A stretch of DNA of 64,000 bases, from the NCBI GenBank assembly GCA_050084985.1, contig JBITNC010000001.1, positions 166,594,001 through 166,658,000 on the forward strand, read 5' to 3'. This DNA is from Nageia nagi. Lineage: Eukaryota; Pinophyta. Made by a program: the position numbers and the translations under genes. A model generated the notes under the pieces. The model saw only the letters and a program-made list of their open reading frames with translations. It was not told the DNA's origin and ran no database searches. Below, in pieces: positions 1 through 10,323 of the stretch (position 1 is the stretch's first letter; each line of letters opens with the position of its first letter).

Positions 1-610
1 CTTCTTTAGTCTTTTCACATATTTTTAATATCTGAGTTAAATGAACGATATGTGTTATTCATTTTTAGTCTTTTAATTTTCCTAGTTTGTTTTAGCTAGT
101 CAAGTGTTAAACAAGGTAGGTTGGGTAAGCCTAAATAATATTTACAAGTTTCTATGGCTTTTGGCTTGGTTCTAGAAGAGTCTCCTTTTTTGACTCCTAC
201 CTAAAGGAGAGTCACCTTGGTCATTACTTCCAAGCGTAACTAGCTCTATGGCTTCAAATGTGTTATGTCGGGGGGTACAAAGAAGTAAGAATTAATGGTT
301 GGTAGTGACATCCAACTCATTAATGTTCAATTATATCCTATAAGGCCTTATGAAATGCAATTTAAACAAGTAAGATGCAATTATGCATACTACCCTCCCC
401 AACATTCATGTCCATTCATTTATCTTATCTTAATGTGATACAATCCAAAGTTTATTATAAGATGGATCTTGACCTTAATAAACCCCGTTGTTCCTTTTAA
501 TTATAATGTAATTCATTATCCAACCTCTTAGTGATGTTGATTAACCCCTTCCAGCTATGGAAGTATTATGTGTAGTAAATTTCCAAAAAAGCTATGAATA
601 AATTTTACCT

Positions 611-686
611 CTTTCACTTAACTTATTTTTGATCACTTAAGATCGCTCGAAGCGTAAAAGTGAGAGCATACTTTGTTAAGTGAAAG
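611..686. repeat. Stem-loop module, diverged copy 1
   Basis: Perfect 12 bp inverted arms (ctttcacttaac at 611-622, gttaagtgaaag at 675-686) enclose a loop containing the core gatcacttaagatcgctcg and a gagagcata tail. The same core recurs at about 950-988 and 1079-1118 but with different flanking arms. The function is unknown. Confidence 0.6.
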
Positions 687-840
687 TACTTAGTGCATTC
701 GAATCCCCCCAATTCATTAAACTTTTAATGTGATTTGTGCTACCCAAAAACACGATTTATTTCCTTAGGTTCATTCCAAATTAAGTGTGATTCATTTACC
801 TCTTCCAATGGTGGAAGTATTTATGTGTAGTAAATTGCCT

Positions 841-858
841 CCTCTTACTAGTAAGAGG
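841..858. repeat. Perfect 18 bp palindrome
   Basis: The sequence cctcttactagtaagagg equals its own reverse complement. It lies just after the second copy of the short hairpin motif. It could be a cruciform or a transcription-factor dyad, or chance. Confidence 0.6.
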
Positions 859-902
859 TCATTATGTGAAGATAAATTAACCCAATTAATGATAGTGTAA
901 AT

Positions 903-1153
903 AGGAAATAAAAGAAAAATTAATTACTCCTTCTTATCAAGTCTATTCTGGTCACCTAAGATCGCTCGAAGTGCAAAGGGAGAGCATAAGTAGACAGGAT
1001 AAAAAGTATTAATGTGTATGTAGTGTGAGTGTAAAAGAAAAGAAAAATTAATTTACCCCTTCTTATCAAGTCTATTCTGATCACCTTAGATCGCACGAAG
1101 CGCAAAGGGAGAGCATAAGTAGACAAGATAAAAAGTATTAGTGTGTGCGTACC
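903..1153. repeat. Tandem repeat, two ~129 bp units with stem-loop core
   Basis: Units start at about 903 and 1032 (landmark ttcttatcaag at 931 and 1060, offset 129). Each has cttatc-aa-gtcta on the left and tagac-NN-gata on the right, which can pair into an imperfect stem around the conserved core gatcgctcgaag..gagagcata. The two units are close to identical across the core. The third related copy at 611-686 keeps the loop but has unrelated, perfectly paired arms. Confidence 0.75.
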
Positions 1154-1339
1154 CTTCACCCAAAGCATGAAAATAAATACATAACATCATACATAAAGTA
1201 AATTAATAAAAGATATGCATTTAACCTTTTCTACCCATTCCTATATGCATTCTAGGCAAAGAAATCACACTCAAAAATATTTTTCCATAACATAATTTTA
1301 TTTTACTTTTTCAGAAATAACAAAAAGAGATAAAATTGA

Positions 1340-1620
1340 CCTAGTAAGAGTCGTCGACGTTTAGACATGGAACGCTGGCATTTGGAGATAGTCATCGGTG
1401 TTCAAGTTTGGTCGCTGGCATTTAGTCTTGATTAATCTACAAAATGCTGGCATTCCTTTACGGTCACCGACGTTCGATACCAGTCACCAACGTTTCTGCA
1501 ACAAATTCCTGAAAAAGCATAGAACCTAAAATTTGAAGTTAGTACACGAAAAAATTTGAAAAAACTAGAGAACAGAAAGGTAGAATCATAAACAAGAAAT
1601 CTCCCTCTCAATAACAGAGG
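1340..1620 (-). other. Leader of minus-strand LTR element with CpG-rich short motif array
   Basis: Downstream (minus sense) of the primer binding site. Between about 1350 and 1500 the minus strand carries a run of related ~12 bp words of the type aaNgYcRgYgaY (for example aatgccagcgac, aacaccgatgac, aacgtcggtgac), separated by 5-20 bp. They are unusually CpG-rich for this window. Similar words lie in the LTR itself near 2215-2290. The minus-strand ORF at 1432-1701 crosses LTR, primer site and leader and is not taken as a gene. Confidence 0.55.
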
Positions 1621-1639
1621 GGCCCTCCTTCTAGCGCCA
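1621..1639 (-). promoter_or_regulatory. LTR-retrotransposon primer binding site
   Basis: On the minus strand the sequence tggcgctagaaggagggcc begins three bases after the end of the LTR at 1643. TGGCGC-type starts are usual for tRNA-primed plant Ty3/gypsy elements. It fixes the orientation of the LTR (5' LTR of a minus-strand element). Confidence 0.7.
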
Positions 1640-1642
1640 GAA

Positions 1643-2493
1643 TGTTGCAATAAAAATTGAGCTGGAATGTAGAATAACATAAAATAAAAATTATTCTTCA
1701 ATCTTCACTGAACCTCAAATTATATAACATAGATATACATGTTGTAATTGTAAAATGATATTCAATCTCAGTTCAAACTACAATTTGCCCTTAGAAGGGA
1801 CTTTTACAAATGTTATGTGCCAAAATAAGAGTATTAGATCTTCATTGTTTTTGAGTTGCTTGCTTCTTCCCTTGATATGAGCAACCTGTAAATCCTACAC
1901 ACATGCAAGAGACAATAACATCAAAGCATCTATGTATGATAATGTATTAAATTGAAACTAGCATAAAACAATAAAATATATAAGCTCACAAGATTTTGGC
2001 AGCATTACCCTACTTCAAAATTGGGTTCAATTCCTCCCCATATTGCTTTGTATTAGCTTGTATTTATAGATTTTGGATGAGATGTTTCAAGGCTGGTAAG
2101 AGGAAGTGAATAGCCACCGTAGGTCGTAATTGACCCCCTCTATCCACCTCATCTTGAAGAAATGAAACATTTCAACTTTCTCTAGCTATTTTGGTGTCTT
2201 TTCAGCTGTTATAGAGTTGCTGGCATTTGGAAATCAAATGCCAGCGATTGGATCAAAACGTCGACGTTTCAAGGCGAATGCTGGTGACTGGTTAGCAGTT
2301 TTATAACAATATTAAAATGGCCATCAAATAGTCAATTTTTATTCGAAAAGGGGTCATGTGACCACTCGTTTTGCATTTACTCGATGAGAGCTATCCAATA
2401 GTGGAGTTTTCAGGCTTATTTGAGGCTTGTAAAAAGAGTTATGATTAATTTAATGTTTACTAGTTAAAAAGGGGACATTTTTAGGTGTCTACA
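1643..2493 (-). mobile_element. 5' LTR of a Ty3/gypsy-type element (minus)
   Basis: About 851 bp, starting (minus sense) tgtagacacc at 2493 and ending gcaaca at 1643, so TG...CA termini. The LTR is followed by a primer binding site. It is clearly homologous, in opposite orientation, to 3063-3884. It holds an 11 bp perfect hairpin at 2219-2245. Assignment to Ty3/gypsy rests on the terminus, the primer site and the LTR length; no coding domain of this copy is in view. Confidence 0.75.
2219..2245. repeat. Perfect 11 bp hairpin inside LTR
   Basis: gctggcatttg and caaatgccagc are exact reverse complements separated by five bases. The arms are built from the same aatgccagc word found in the leader array. 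The other LTR copy (3063-3884) has a different arrangement of such words here. Confidence 0.6.
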
Positions 2494-3048
2494 ACACTGG
2501 ATGATGAAATATGTATAAATAACAAATTTTGATTTAAAGAAGCTATAATTATATCCTACCAAAGGATCTTAAGCTTTATACAAAAAAAGATTTTGATGAT
2601 ATTTTTAAAAATATATCGTTAAAATTTACAAATATTAAAGAAGATAAAATATGATGTATCATTGTTACAGGAGATCATCTTGAAATCCCGTTGTTGGGAT
2701 AAAGGACAACACCATCAAAACTCATATACTAAACAAGACTTATACGGTACATGTGCACTTAGACATGCAAAATGACATAATAGAAATGTCATGCAACTGT
2801 CACACAAGCTCAACACATCATCATACCAAAAATAGTCACTTCTGAAGTATATTCAAATTTGTTTTCAAAACTACATCAAATCTTAAAAGAAAACACATTT
2901 TATCATAATTTGGTAAATCAAAATTTTGATTCATCTAAGAAATTGAGTCAAAACTTATATCATAACAAAGCAACAATAAATAATCAAGCAACAAAGCTTC
3001 TCATTCTATATTTTTGAAATCATCAACTGCATTTTTGGTTGATAATTC
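2494..3048 (+). mobile_element. 3' internal end of a plus-strand LTR element
   Basis: This spacer between the two head-to-head LTRs ends in a polypurine tract that abuts the plus-strand LTR. It is therefore best read as the untranslated 3' internal end of the element that owns the right LTR. No protein frame is recognisable. The left boundary coincides exactly with the TG terminus of the minus-strand LTR, suggesting insertion of that element or an inversion. Confidence 0.55.
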
Positions 3049-3062
3049 AAAAAGGGGCAAAA
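3049..3062 (+). promoter_or_regulatory. Polypurine tract
   Basis: The purine run aaaaaggggcaaaa (one interrupting c) lies immediately before tgtagacacc, the position and composition expected of a plus-strand primer for an LTR retrotransposon. Confidence 0.75.
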
Positions 3063-3884
3063 TGTAGACACCTAAAAATGTCCCTTTTTTAACTAGTAAA
3101 CATTGAAATAATCATAACTCTTTGAGATAATATAAAATAGGTTTAAAAAACATATTATTGGATAACTCCCATCGAGTACATGAAAAATGGGTGGTCACAT
3201 GACTCTTTTAGGTAAAATTGGCTATTTGGCAGTCATTTTAATATTGTTACAAAATTGAAAACCAGTCGCCAATGACCCAAAATAATCATCGGTGTTTTGA
3301 GATGATCATCGACGTCCACCTAGTAATCGTCAGTGACTCTGTAACAGCTGAACAAGAAACCAAAACAGTGAGAGAAAGTTGAAACATTTCATTCTTCCAA
3401 GATGATGTGGATAGAGGGGGTCAGTTATGACCTACGATGACTTTTCACTTCCCCTTACCAGCCTTGGAACATCTCACCCAAAATCTATAAATACAAGCCA
3501 ATACAAAGTAATAGGGACTGGATCTTGACCCAATTTTGAAGTAGGGTAATGTTGCCAAAATCTTGTGAGCTCATACCTTTTATTGTTTTATGTTAGCTTC
3601 AATTTAATACATGTCATACATAGATGCTTTGATGTTATTGTCTTTTGCATGTGTGTAGGATTTACAGGTTGTCCATATCAAGGAAAGAAGCAAGCAAATC
3701 AAAAACAATGAAGATCTAATACTCTCATTTTGGCAAATGGCATTTGTTAAAGTCCCTTCCAAGGGAAAATTGTATTTTGAGCTGAAAATCAATATCAATT
3801 TACAATTACAACATTTCTACCTATTTTACATAATTTGAAGTTCAGTAAAAATCTAAGAATAATTGTATTTTATGTTATTCTACA
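3063..3884 (+). mobile_element. 3' LTR, truncated, same family as 1643-2493
   Basis: Begins tgtagacacctaaaaatg and can be followed against the reverse complement of 2493-1683 for over 800 bp, including the 'gatctaatactctcattttgg' region. Homology stops at ttattctaca (3884), so the last ~40 bp are missing. The purine tract directly upstream marks it as a 3' LTR. The ORF at 3604-3798 on the other strand is a shadow. Confidence 0.75.
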
Positions 3885-3957
3885 AGTTTTAGGGATAAAA
3901 CCTTAAGTAAAAAGGGGGGGGGATTTGTATAATTTTTTTTACTTAAATTTTATCAAA

Positions 3958-4078
3958 TGATGCATGCTTAGGACTTAGATTTTTAAGTTAATGATGCATG
4001 ATTAGGACTTAAATTTTTTAAGTTAATGGTGCATGCTTAGGACTTAAATTTTTAAGTTAATGGTGCATGTCTAGTTAA
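3958..4078. repeat. 34-35 bp tandem repeat, 3.5 units
   Basis: Units at 3958-3991, 3992-4026 and 4027-4060, then a partial unit, each of the form tgRtgcatgcttaggactt followed by aaatttttaagttaa. The unit has TGCAT at its core. Confidence 0.8.
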
Positions 4079-4204
4079 TAATGCATGCTCATTACTTAAA
4101 GTCAAAATGTTGTATGCTCCTTATATTTTCTAAAAATGATGCATACCTACTTCATTTTTTTAAGATACGGGATTAATGAATGCCATTTTTTTGCAAGGTA
4201 ACTA

Positions 4205-4331
4205 AATTGATGCTTATGCCTAAGTATTATCCTTTATGCAAAATTAACTTGTGAAAATTATGGAATTAATACATGTTTATGCTTAAGTATTTATCTTTTG
4301 TTTTGCAAAGTTAACTTATGAAAATTTATGG
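4205..4331. repeat. ~60 bp tandem duplication
   Basis: The block cttatgcctaagtattat...aacttgtgaaaattatgg (about 4212-4262) is repeated at about 4275-4331 with small changes. Confidence 0.65.
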
Positions 4332-5118
4332 ATCTATGTAAAGACATCCTTTAGGGGTTAATAAACAAAACCCATTAGACTCTTAAGGCTCCAAGTTATG
4401 AATGGATGATTTTTTTATGCTCTTTACGTCATGTTTCTTACTTTGATTTATTTTCTTATGCAAACAAAAATGCAAACATTGAAATGAAAACCCCCTAAAA
4501 TAAACACATCCGCACTTACATTTTACAACATGACTTGTTTGGGGATCCATGAGGTGAGGATAGGCGGACTGCAACCTTTAAGTTTGACAATCCAAATGGT
4601 GAAAAGTTTGTACTTCTCAATTGCTCTTAAGTTCTCTATTGATCTAGACATAACTCTAATAGGTGGATAGGCATGTGCGTAGTGATACCACATGTCCACA
4701 TGTCCATTTAAGAATTATCTTGATAACTTAAGAGAACAATTTGAAATCTAATCAAGATTAATAATTTGGCTAATCCAATATAAATCATAACCATGGAAAA
4801 TAGTAGGTACTTCTCCTTGTGAGAGTATAATACTGACCAAGATGAATTGGTTAAGGATTGGTAGTACTTGGGCTCCTCTTGTGTGGGCATATAGGTGAAG
4901 GCCTAATTTTAGATAAGAAAATAATCCTCAATAATGTCACTCTACACCTTCAATTCTTGGTGATGACAAAAGTATTTGGGTACATGGGATGTATATTTGA
5001 GTTGTAAAATATTTGCACTTATGAATCAAATCAAGCATGTCTTAGTTAATTAAATGTAACATGTAATGTTGTTTATTAAACCACATGCTTATTATTTTTT
5101 TTACATTCTTATGTAGCA

Positions 5119-6080
5119 AATGGAGAATCTTTTTTACCCAAACACATTTTTGGTTGTTCCAAATTTGGTATTTGGGAACCTCAGACGAGAGTTGAATTGC
5201 AAATAAGGAAGCTTTGGCAAATAGTAAATGAGAACCTTGTACCTCCTACAGATGAGAAGTCACTGGAGGCTTACAACACAAAGAATGTGGCAACCTCAAT
5301 GATCTTTCATGCAATTTTAGATGATGTGCTCTTGATGATTTCCTCTTCAACCTTGATAAAGGAAGCTTGGGATAAGCTTATGCAATATATCTTGGTTCAA
5401 AGTTTTCAAAAAGGTTTAATATTCTCCAAAAGTTGCTTCAATCTCGCTAAAGGGAAGATGAAAATGCTGCCATCTACTTGAACAAAATCATTGAATTAAG
5501 GACCTAACTTATTACTTGTGGGTGCAATTGGATCAATGATGAGTTCATGGTATTCATCATTCTTCAAAGCCTTTCTTCAAAGTTTGGAAACTTTGTGATA
5601 GTTATAGAAATAAGGCTTGATGAAGAAGAAGAAGTCTTCTCCCTTGAAAACCTATTTAGGATCCTTTTGAAGCATGAGGAAACCCTTAACATAAAGGTGT
5701 TGATTTATTCTCTAAAGGATGATAATGTTGCTCTAGGAGTAACCAAAACTTCTTTTAAGAAGAAATTCAACCATCATAAGAAATCTTATCCTTCTTCCTC
5801 CAAAAGGTTTGAGAAAAGAAGCAATGGCAACAACAGCAATAGGAACAATGGCAATAATAGCAGTTGGAACAACGGTAACAATAGAAATAATAACAATAGC
5901 AACAAGAATAATGACAACAACAACCACTTCAAGCAAAGATATGGAAAAGGTAAAGCAAATAATCCATATCCTAAGGAAAATTTTGATGGTAATTGTAACT
6001 ATTATGGCATCCAAAGTCATAAAGAAGTTGATTACTACAAAAGAAAAGAGAGAAAAAAAATAAAGGAAATGGAAATGTAA
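5119..6080 (+). pseudogene. Copia gag remnant
   Basis: The frame can be entered at ATG 5119 and followed through frameshifts near 5200 and 5480-5550. Segments at 5197-5481 and 5547-6080 resemble copia Gag: the N-terminal part has a long amphipathic helix region, and the C-terminal part carries an Asn-rich linker of about 45 residues (5815-5930) followed by a zinc-knuckle-like CNYYGIQSHKEVDYY (near 5992-6036), where CX2C-X4-H-X4-C has lost two cysteines. Gag would package the RNA. The overlapping ORFs 5733-6020 (minus) and 5809-6063 (plus) are shadows of the repetitive Asn codons. Confidence 0.75.
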
Positions 6081-6480
6081 AGAACTTCAAAGAAAAGAAG
6101 AATATTCAAGCTAGTTTTGCTACAGTGTTTTATTCCATGTCTTGCTCTTTTTTATCTAATTGGATTGTTGACTCTAGTTAGACTAATCACCTTTACTTTA
6201 AAAAGGAAAAGTTTGAGAACTTTTGTAAGTATAAAAAAGGTGTGGTTGTGATAGGTGATAACTGTACCTTTGAAGTATAAGGAATTGGAAGCATGTTGAT
6301 TCATAGAAAGGTTCTTAACAATGTGTTCTATGCTCCTAAGCTTAGGATGAACCTTCTCTCCATGATCTAAGTTGCTAGAAAAGGGTCCTCTTTTGATTTT
6401 GACTCTCAATCCTAGTGCATTAAGAAAGGACTTACCACATTGGTTAAGGATCAATGAAAGATGATTTCTACATTATGGAT
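6081..6480 (+). pseudogene. Copia protease remnant
   Basis: At about 6160-6190 the frame reads NWIVDSS then a stop then TNH, matching the aspartic protease entry of copia polyproteins (normally WI-DSGAS/T-NH). Further on, VLNNVFYAPKLRMNLLS (6311-6361) matches the conserved tail of this domain. There are stops at about 6179, 6281 and 6368. The catalytic Asp codon survives but the following Gly is Ser. Confidence 0.75.
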
Positions 6481-6499
6481 CAAGTTCCATCAAAGATGT

Positions 6500-7560
6500 G
6501 TCTTGCTACAAGTGTGTGTTCTAGAGGCAATCTTTGGCACTAAAGTTTAGAATACCTTAACCACAAAAGTATTCAAGTCATGAAAGACCAAGAACTTGTG
6601 GAAGGTTTGCCTTCAATTTCTCTTTCAGTTGGTCTATGTGAGAAGTGCATTCATGTAAGATGCATAGATAAAAGTTTGAAAAAGATAAGGCAATAAGAGC
6701 ATCTCAACCTCTTTAACTTATGCATTTAGATTTGATGGGCTTATTTTAGACTAAGTTGCTTGAAGTAGCATCTTACATCTTAACCTTCATTGATGACTTT
6801 AGTAGGATGACTTTTGGGTATCTACTTGAGCATAAGGATCAAACCTTTAAGAGTTTTTAGATTTTTAAGGCCTTTGTTGAGAATCAAACTAACCTTACAA
6901 TAAAGATGTTGAGATTTGATAATGGAAGAGAATACAATAGCAATGTGTTCAATGACTATTATGTTAAGTATGGAATCAAGAGATAATTTATGATTCCTTA
7001 CACTGCTCTGTAGAATGGTGTTGCTGAAAGAAAAAATAAAATAATTATAGAAATAGCTAGATGCATGTTGGGTAATCTTTCTAGTTTCTTATGGGGTGAA
7101 TTGGTGAGCACTACTATTTACACCTTGAATAGGTGTCCCACAAAATTCATTCAAAGCAAAACTTCTTTTGAGGTATTGTCAAAAAGAAAACCTAACATTT
7201 CACATCTTAGGGTGTTTGGTTGTGAAGCATTCTCCTACATTATTTCTAAGAAAAGGAATAAGTTAGATAACATAGCTAAAAAATGCATCTTTGTGGTTTA
7301 TGAAAATCAACATAGAGGCTACAGTCTCTACTCTCCATCCTATAAAGTTATGTTTGTTTCAAAGGATATAAAGTTAAATGAACTTCTTGAAGAATCTGCT
7401 TCTAATAAGGATGTTGATGATCCAAACAACTCTTTAGTTGAACCTAGCTGGTTAGATATTGATCTAGATAACTCACCTTAAGAATATAATACTCCAACAT
7501 AAAGGGTAACAAGGAGCATGACATTAAACAAATCCTTATTTGCTACCCTCAACCTTCAAA
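6500..7560 (+). pseudogene. Copia integrase remnant (GAG-pre-integrase and core)
   Basis: LWH at about 6533, a later CEKC-like word and H residues mark the zinc-binding pre-integrase part. The core keeps FIDDFSRMTFGYLL (about 6789-6830, first acidic residue), RFDNGREY (6913-6936, second Asp) and NGVAERKN (7014-7037, catalytic Glu region). The stop at 7011-7013 replaces a Gln normally preceding NGVAER. An open segment at 7065-7481 contains VFGCEAFSYI and a chromatin-proximal tail typical of copia integrase C-termini. It would insert cDNA; it is inactive here. Confidence 0.85.
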
Positions 7561-7579
7561 GAAGCTTCTAAGCATGAGT

Positions 7580-8470
7580 GCTAAATGGAAGTCATGAAAG
7601 TGGAGTATGAGGCACTTATAAAAAATGAAACTTAAGATTTGGTTCCTTATCTTAATGAGAATAATGTGATTGGTAATAATTGGATCTAAAAGGTCAAGTT
7701 CAATGTAGTTGGTGATATTCAAAAATACAAGGCAAGGTTAGTATCCAAAGGTTTTGCTTAGAAATACGATGTAGATTATGAGAAAACCTTTGCTCCCATG
7801 GTAAAGATGCCTACTATGAGAATTATCCTTGCTCTTTCTATAGCTCAAGGATGGAAAGTTTTTCAAATTAACATCAAGAGTGCATTTTTCAATGGTGACT
7901 TAGGTATGGAAATCTTCATGAATCAACTAGAAGGGTTCATTATGGAAGGTAAAGATTCCTTTATGTGCAAGCTAAAGAAGTCATTGTATGGACTCAAGTA
8001 AGCACCTCGAGCCTGGTACAAGAAGATTTTAGGGTATTTTGTAGACATTGGTTTCTTCAAGTGTTTTTTTGAATTCGATCTATATGTGCTCAATTTGAGA
8101 AAAGATATGGTCTTGATTCTCTTTTATGTGAATGATCTTCTAATAACTAGAAATAATGAAGAAATCATTCAAAAGTGCATATCCAAACTTAAAGTAATCT
8201 TTGAAATGACTAATCATGATCTCTTGCACTACTATCTTGGAATGCAAGTGTATCAATACAAAGATTATAATTATCTTAGTCAATCTAAGTATATATCAGA
8301 CATCTTATACAAGGTTAGAATGGAGGAATGTAGATATGCTGTGATCCCAATCTCTCTTAGAATCACTATTTTTCTAAGCTTCAACTCTTAGTTGGTTGAT
8401 GCTATAGGTTATAGGTAATTAATTGGTAGTCTTTTACATTTGACTATTTCTTAGCTAGATATTGTGTTTG
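7580..8470 (+). pseudogene. Copia reverse transcriptase remnant
   Basis: Recognisable blocks in order: KARLVSKGFA (7730-7758), DYEKTFAPMVKMPTMR (7774-7820), KKSLYGLK then stop then APRAWY (7975-8020), FYVNDLLIT (8122-8148) and HYYLGMQVY (8230-8254). The catalytic YVDD box is YVND, a GAT-to-AAT change at 8131-8133, so the enzyme would be dead even without the stops at 7759, 7999 and elsewhere. Three open pieces (7798-8001, 8086-8391) are all one domain. Confidence 0.9.
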
Positions 8471-8479
8471 CAATGAATT

Positions 8480-9024
8480 TGATGGCATGATTCATGCAAA
8501 ACCACATGTTGAGCACCTCAATGTTGTTAAGCAAATCTTGAGGCATGTTGTAGGGACTAAGGATCTTACTCTCAAGTATTCTAAGTTTCCCTCATTTGTT
8601 CTCTCTAGATTCTTAGATTCTGACTATGGGGAGATAGAGATGATAGGAAATCAACCACTACGTATGTGTTTAGCATTGGTTTAGGTGCTATCTCTTGGGC
8701 TTCAAGAAGCACCCTACTATTTCTCTTTCCACCATAGAAGCTAAATACCATGCCATATCTATTGAAACCTAGGAAGTTATTTGGCTAAGGCATCTTCTAA
8801 AAGAAATTAGATATAAGCAAGCTAGCTCATCTTTGATTTTTTTAGATATTCTATCATCTATTTCTTTGGCTAAGAATCTTATGTTCCATAAAAGAATAAA
8901 ACATGTGAAAATCCATACCTATTTTATCAGGGAGAAGGTTCTTGATGGCATCATGGACCTGGAGTATTATCCATCCACCTTGAACTCTATTGATTTATTC
9001 ACCAAGCCCCTCCTAGAAGCTTAA
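8480..9024 (+). pseudogene. Copia RNase H remnant
   Basis: Follows RT in the same strand. HLNVVKQILRHVVGTKDLTLKY (in part, 8515-8577) and FLDSDYG (8610-8630) match the connection and first catalytic Asp of copia RNase H. The C-terminal part at 8833-9024 keeps the KHVKIHTYFIREKV (K for D) and IDLFTKPL words typical of the end of copia Pol. At least two frameshifts lie between 8684 and 8833. Confidence 0.85.
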
Positions 9025-9795
9025 TTTTGTAAGCTTAGGGATGCTATTAGGCTGGTGAAGTTGCCCTCGAGGGGATTGGAAGTTTGAATTCTTTTTTTGA
9101 ATTCATATTTGTGATGACAACTTCACCCCTTTGAGGATTTTGCATTGTATAGTGTTGATTTTGTTGTATACCTTCATTGTAAGTTCACTCTGCATGAGGA
9201 ACTTGTTATACAAATTTTTAAAAAGCAAAAAGATTAACCAATCTAATAATATTCAATTATCCATGTGTGAAGAAATTTTATTTATATTTTGGAATTATTT
9301 AGTTATCCATATGTGAGAAACTTGTATGTGCATACTTGATTTTGTAATGATAATCAACACATATTGATATACAACAGGTGACTATGAGTTTTTCGCATGA
9401 CATCTTCATGATGATTTATAATGCACCATTGATCAATTCATGATGGCATTTATATGATTCATATATCCTTTTTGATATTAATATGTTGCATCTAATTGAT
9501 ATTGTTATTTGAAGTACTTATGACCTATGGGTTCCTTTGAGATTGTAGGTTACTTACTTTGGGTATGTAGGCTCTTAGAGACTCTTCATGACTTCCAATT
9601 GGATGACTACTTCATATGCATTGAAACTAATTGTGGTTAGTAATTATATTTGAAAAAAAAGTGAGTCTCAAACTAGATATTACTTACTTCACAAATATGT
9701 AAAAAGTTCTCATCTCTGGTTGTATCTATTTGGAGGAGAACTCTTGTACTTTCTCTTTTTCTTCTCTCTTATTTGCTCTATCCCAATATTACATT
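9025..9795 (+). other. Copia untranslated 3' internal region
   Basis: Between the end of Pol and the purine tract. There is a partial inverted repeat around 9056-9137 (ggtgaagttg / caacttcacc). The small ORF 9131-9316 is not supported as a gene. Confidence 0.5.
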
Positions 9796-9804
9796 AAGGG
9801 GGAG
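9796..9804 (+). promoter_or_regulatory. Copia polypurine tract
   Basis: aagggggag directly precedes the TGTTGG start of the LTR, the classical copia plus-strand primer. Confidence 0.85.
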
Positions 9805-10323
9805 TGTTGGAATGTATAATGCATTATTGTAAAGGTTTTATAATAATCTTCTATGTAAGTTCACCAATACTTAAGGGTATCATTTTATACCTTAAGTATT
9901 TAAGTGAATATGATAATGTAACTTGTCCTACACTCTATGTCATGAGCATGCCCCTTCTACAAAAGGATGTGCTTGTCATGCTTTTGTACATTGGGTAAAA
10001 GGGTGATCCAAAGAGAGATTTTGGTCTATAAATAGAAAGCTCCCTCTTTGTGATTACACACCAATTTGTAGAGTAAATTTATGCTATAGAATAGTGTTTA
10101 TGAAAAAAGTTTAGAAGGATTGTAAGAGTTCACATTGGTGAATGAAGTAAGATCTAGTTAGTGGATGTACTCTTAGTTGGAGGAATCACTTACATCTTAT
10201 GCTATCTTTGTGAGATTTCTTTGTGAGTTTGTTAGATGTGTATTGTGATTTTTCATGTGATTTTGAGAGTTTAGAGTTGTTTATGTTATTTTTCAATTCT
10301 CTCAGAACTTGATAAATCCAACA
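9805..10323 (+). mobile_element. 3' LTR of the Ty1/copia element
   Basis: A 519 bp LTR with matching inverted ends TGTTGG (9805) and CCAACA (10318-10323). A TATA box (tataaataga) sits at 10027-10036, separating U3 from R/U5. Immediately after the CA end, the reading frame of a gypsy gag begins, so the boundary is sharp. The ORF 9804-9998 lies wholly in U3 and is spurious. Confidence 0.9.

Larger units (their letters stand above)
1..1340. other. Non-coding AT-rich stretch, possibly retroelement leader
   Basis: No convincing reading frame is visible; the short minus-strand ORF at 956-1168 is only a translation of a tandem repeat. The stretch holds a stem-loop module in three copies, annotated separately. 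A short motif with a mini-hairpin (cttcca..tggaag followed by gtattNatgtgtagtaaatt) occurs at about 551 and again at about 801. A perfect 18 bp palindrome lies at 841-858. It may be the distal leader of the minus-strand LTR element whose primer binding site is at 1621-1639, but nothing proves that continuity. Confidence 0.4.
3885..5118. other. Unassigned spacer with small tandem repeats
   Basis: A poly-G run at about 3914-3922 lies just after the truncated LTR, then come two small repeat arrays. From 4340 to 5118 I see no coding frame that I trust and no copia 5' LTR or primer binding site before the gag remnant. Two minus-strand ORFs of about 60 codons (4383-4574, 4708-4890) have no recognisable family. 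Confidence 0.4.
5119..10323 (+). mobile_element. Degenerate Ty1/copia retrotransposon
   Basis: Ordered plus-strand remnants of gag, protease, integrase, RT and RNase H, then a purine tract and a full LTR. INT before RT is the copia order. The 5' LTR and primer site are missing, so the element is 5'-truncated or rearranged. Every domain carries stops or frameshifts, several at positions where copia proteins have Gln (7011, 7759, 7999), pointing to C-to-T decay. Confidence 0.9.

Noticed and set aside
956-1168. 70-codon minus ORF with internally repeated peptide
   Set aside because: It merely translates the 129 bp tandem repeat; no start context, family or conserved composition.
2493-3063. Foldback or Mutator-type DNA transposon with ~820 bp terminal inverted repeats
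   Set aside because: The arms are LTRs: one has a primer binding site at its inner edge and the other is preceded by a purine tract; the spacer has no transposase.
5733-6063. Two long ORFs (minus and plus) overlapping copia gag
   Set aside because: They are other-frame readings of the Asn-codon-rich gag linker; low-complexity Ile/Val/Thr translations.
9804-9998. 64-codon plus ORF
   Set aside because: Lies wholly inside U3 of the copia LTR.
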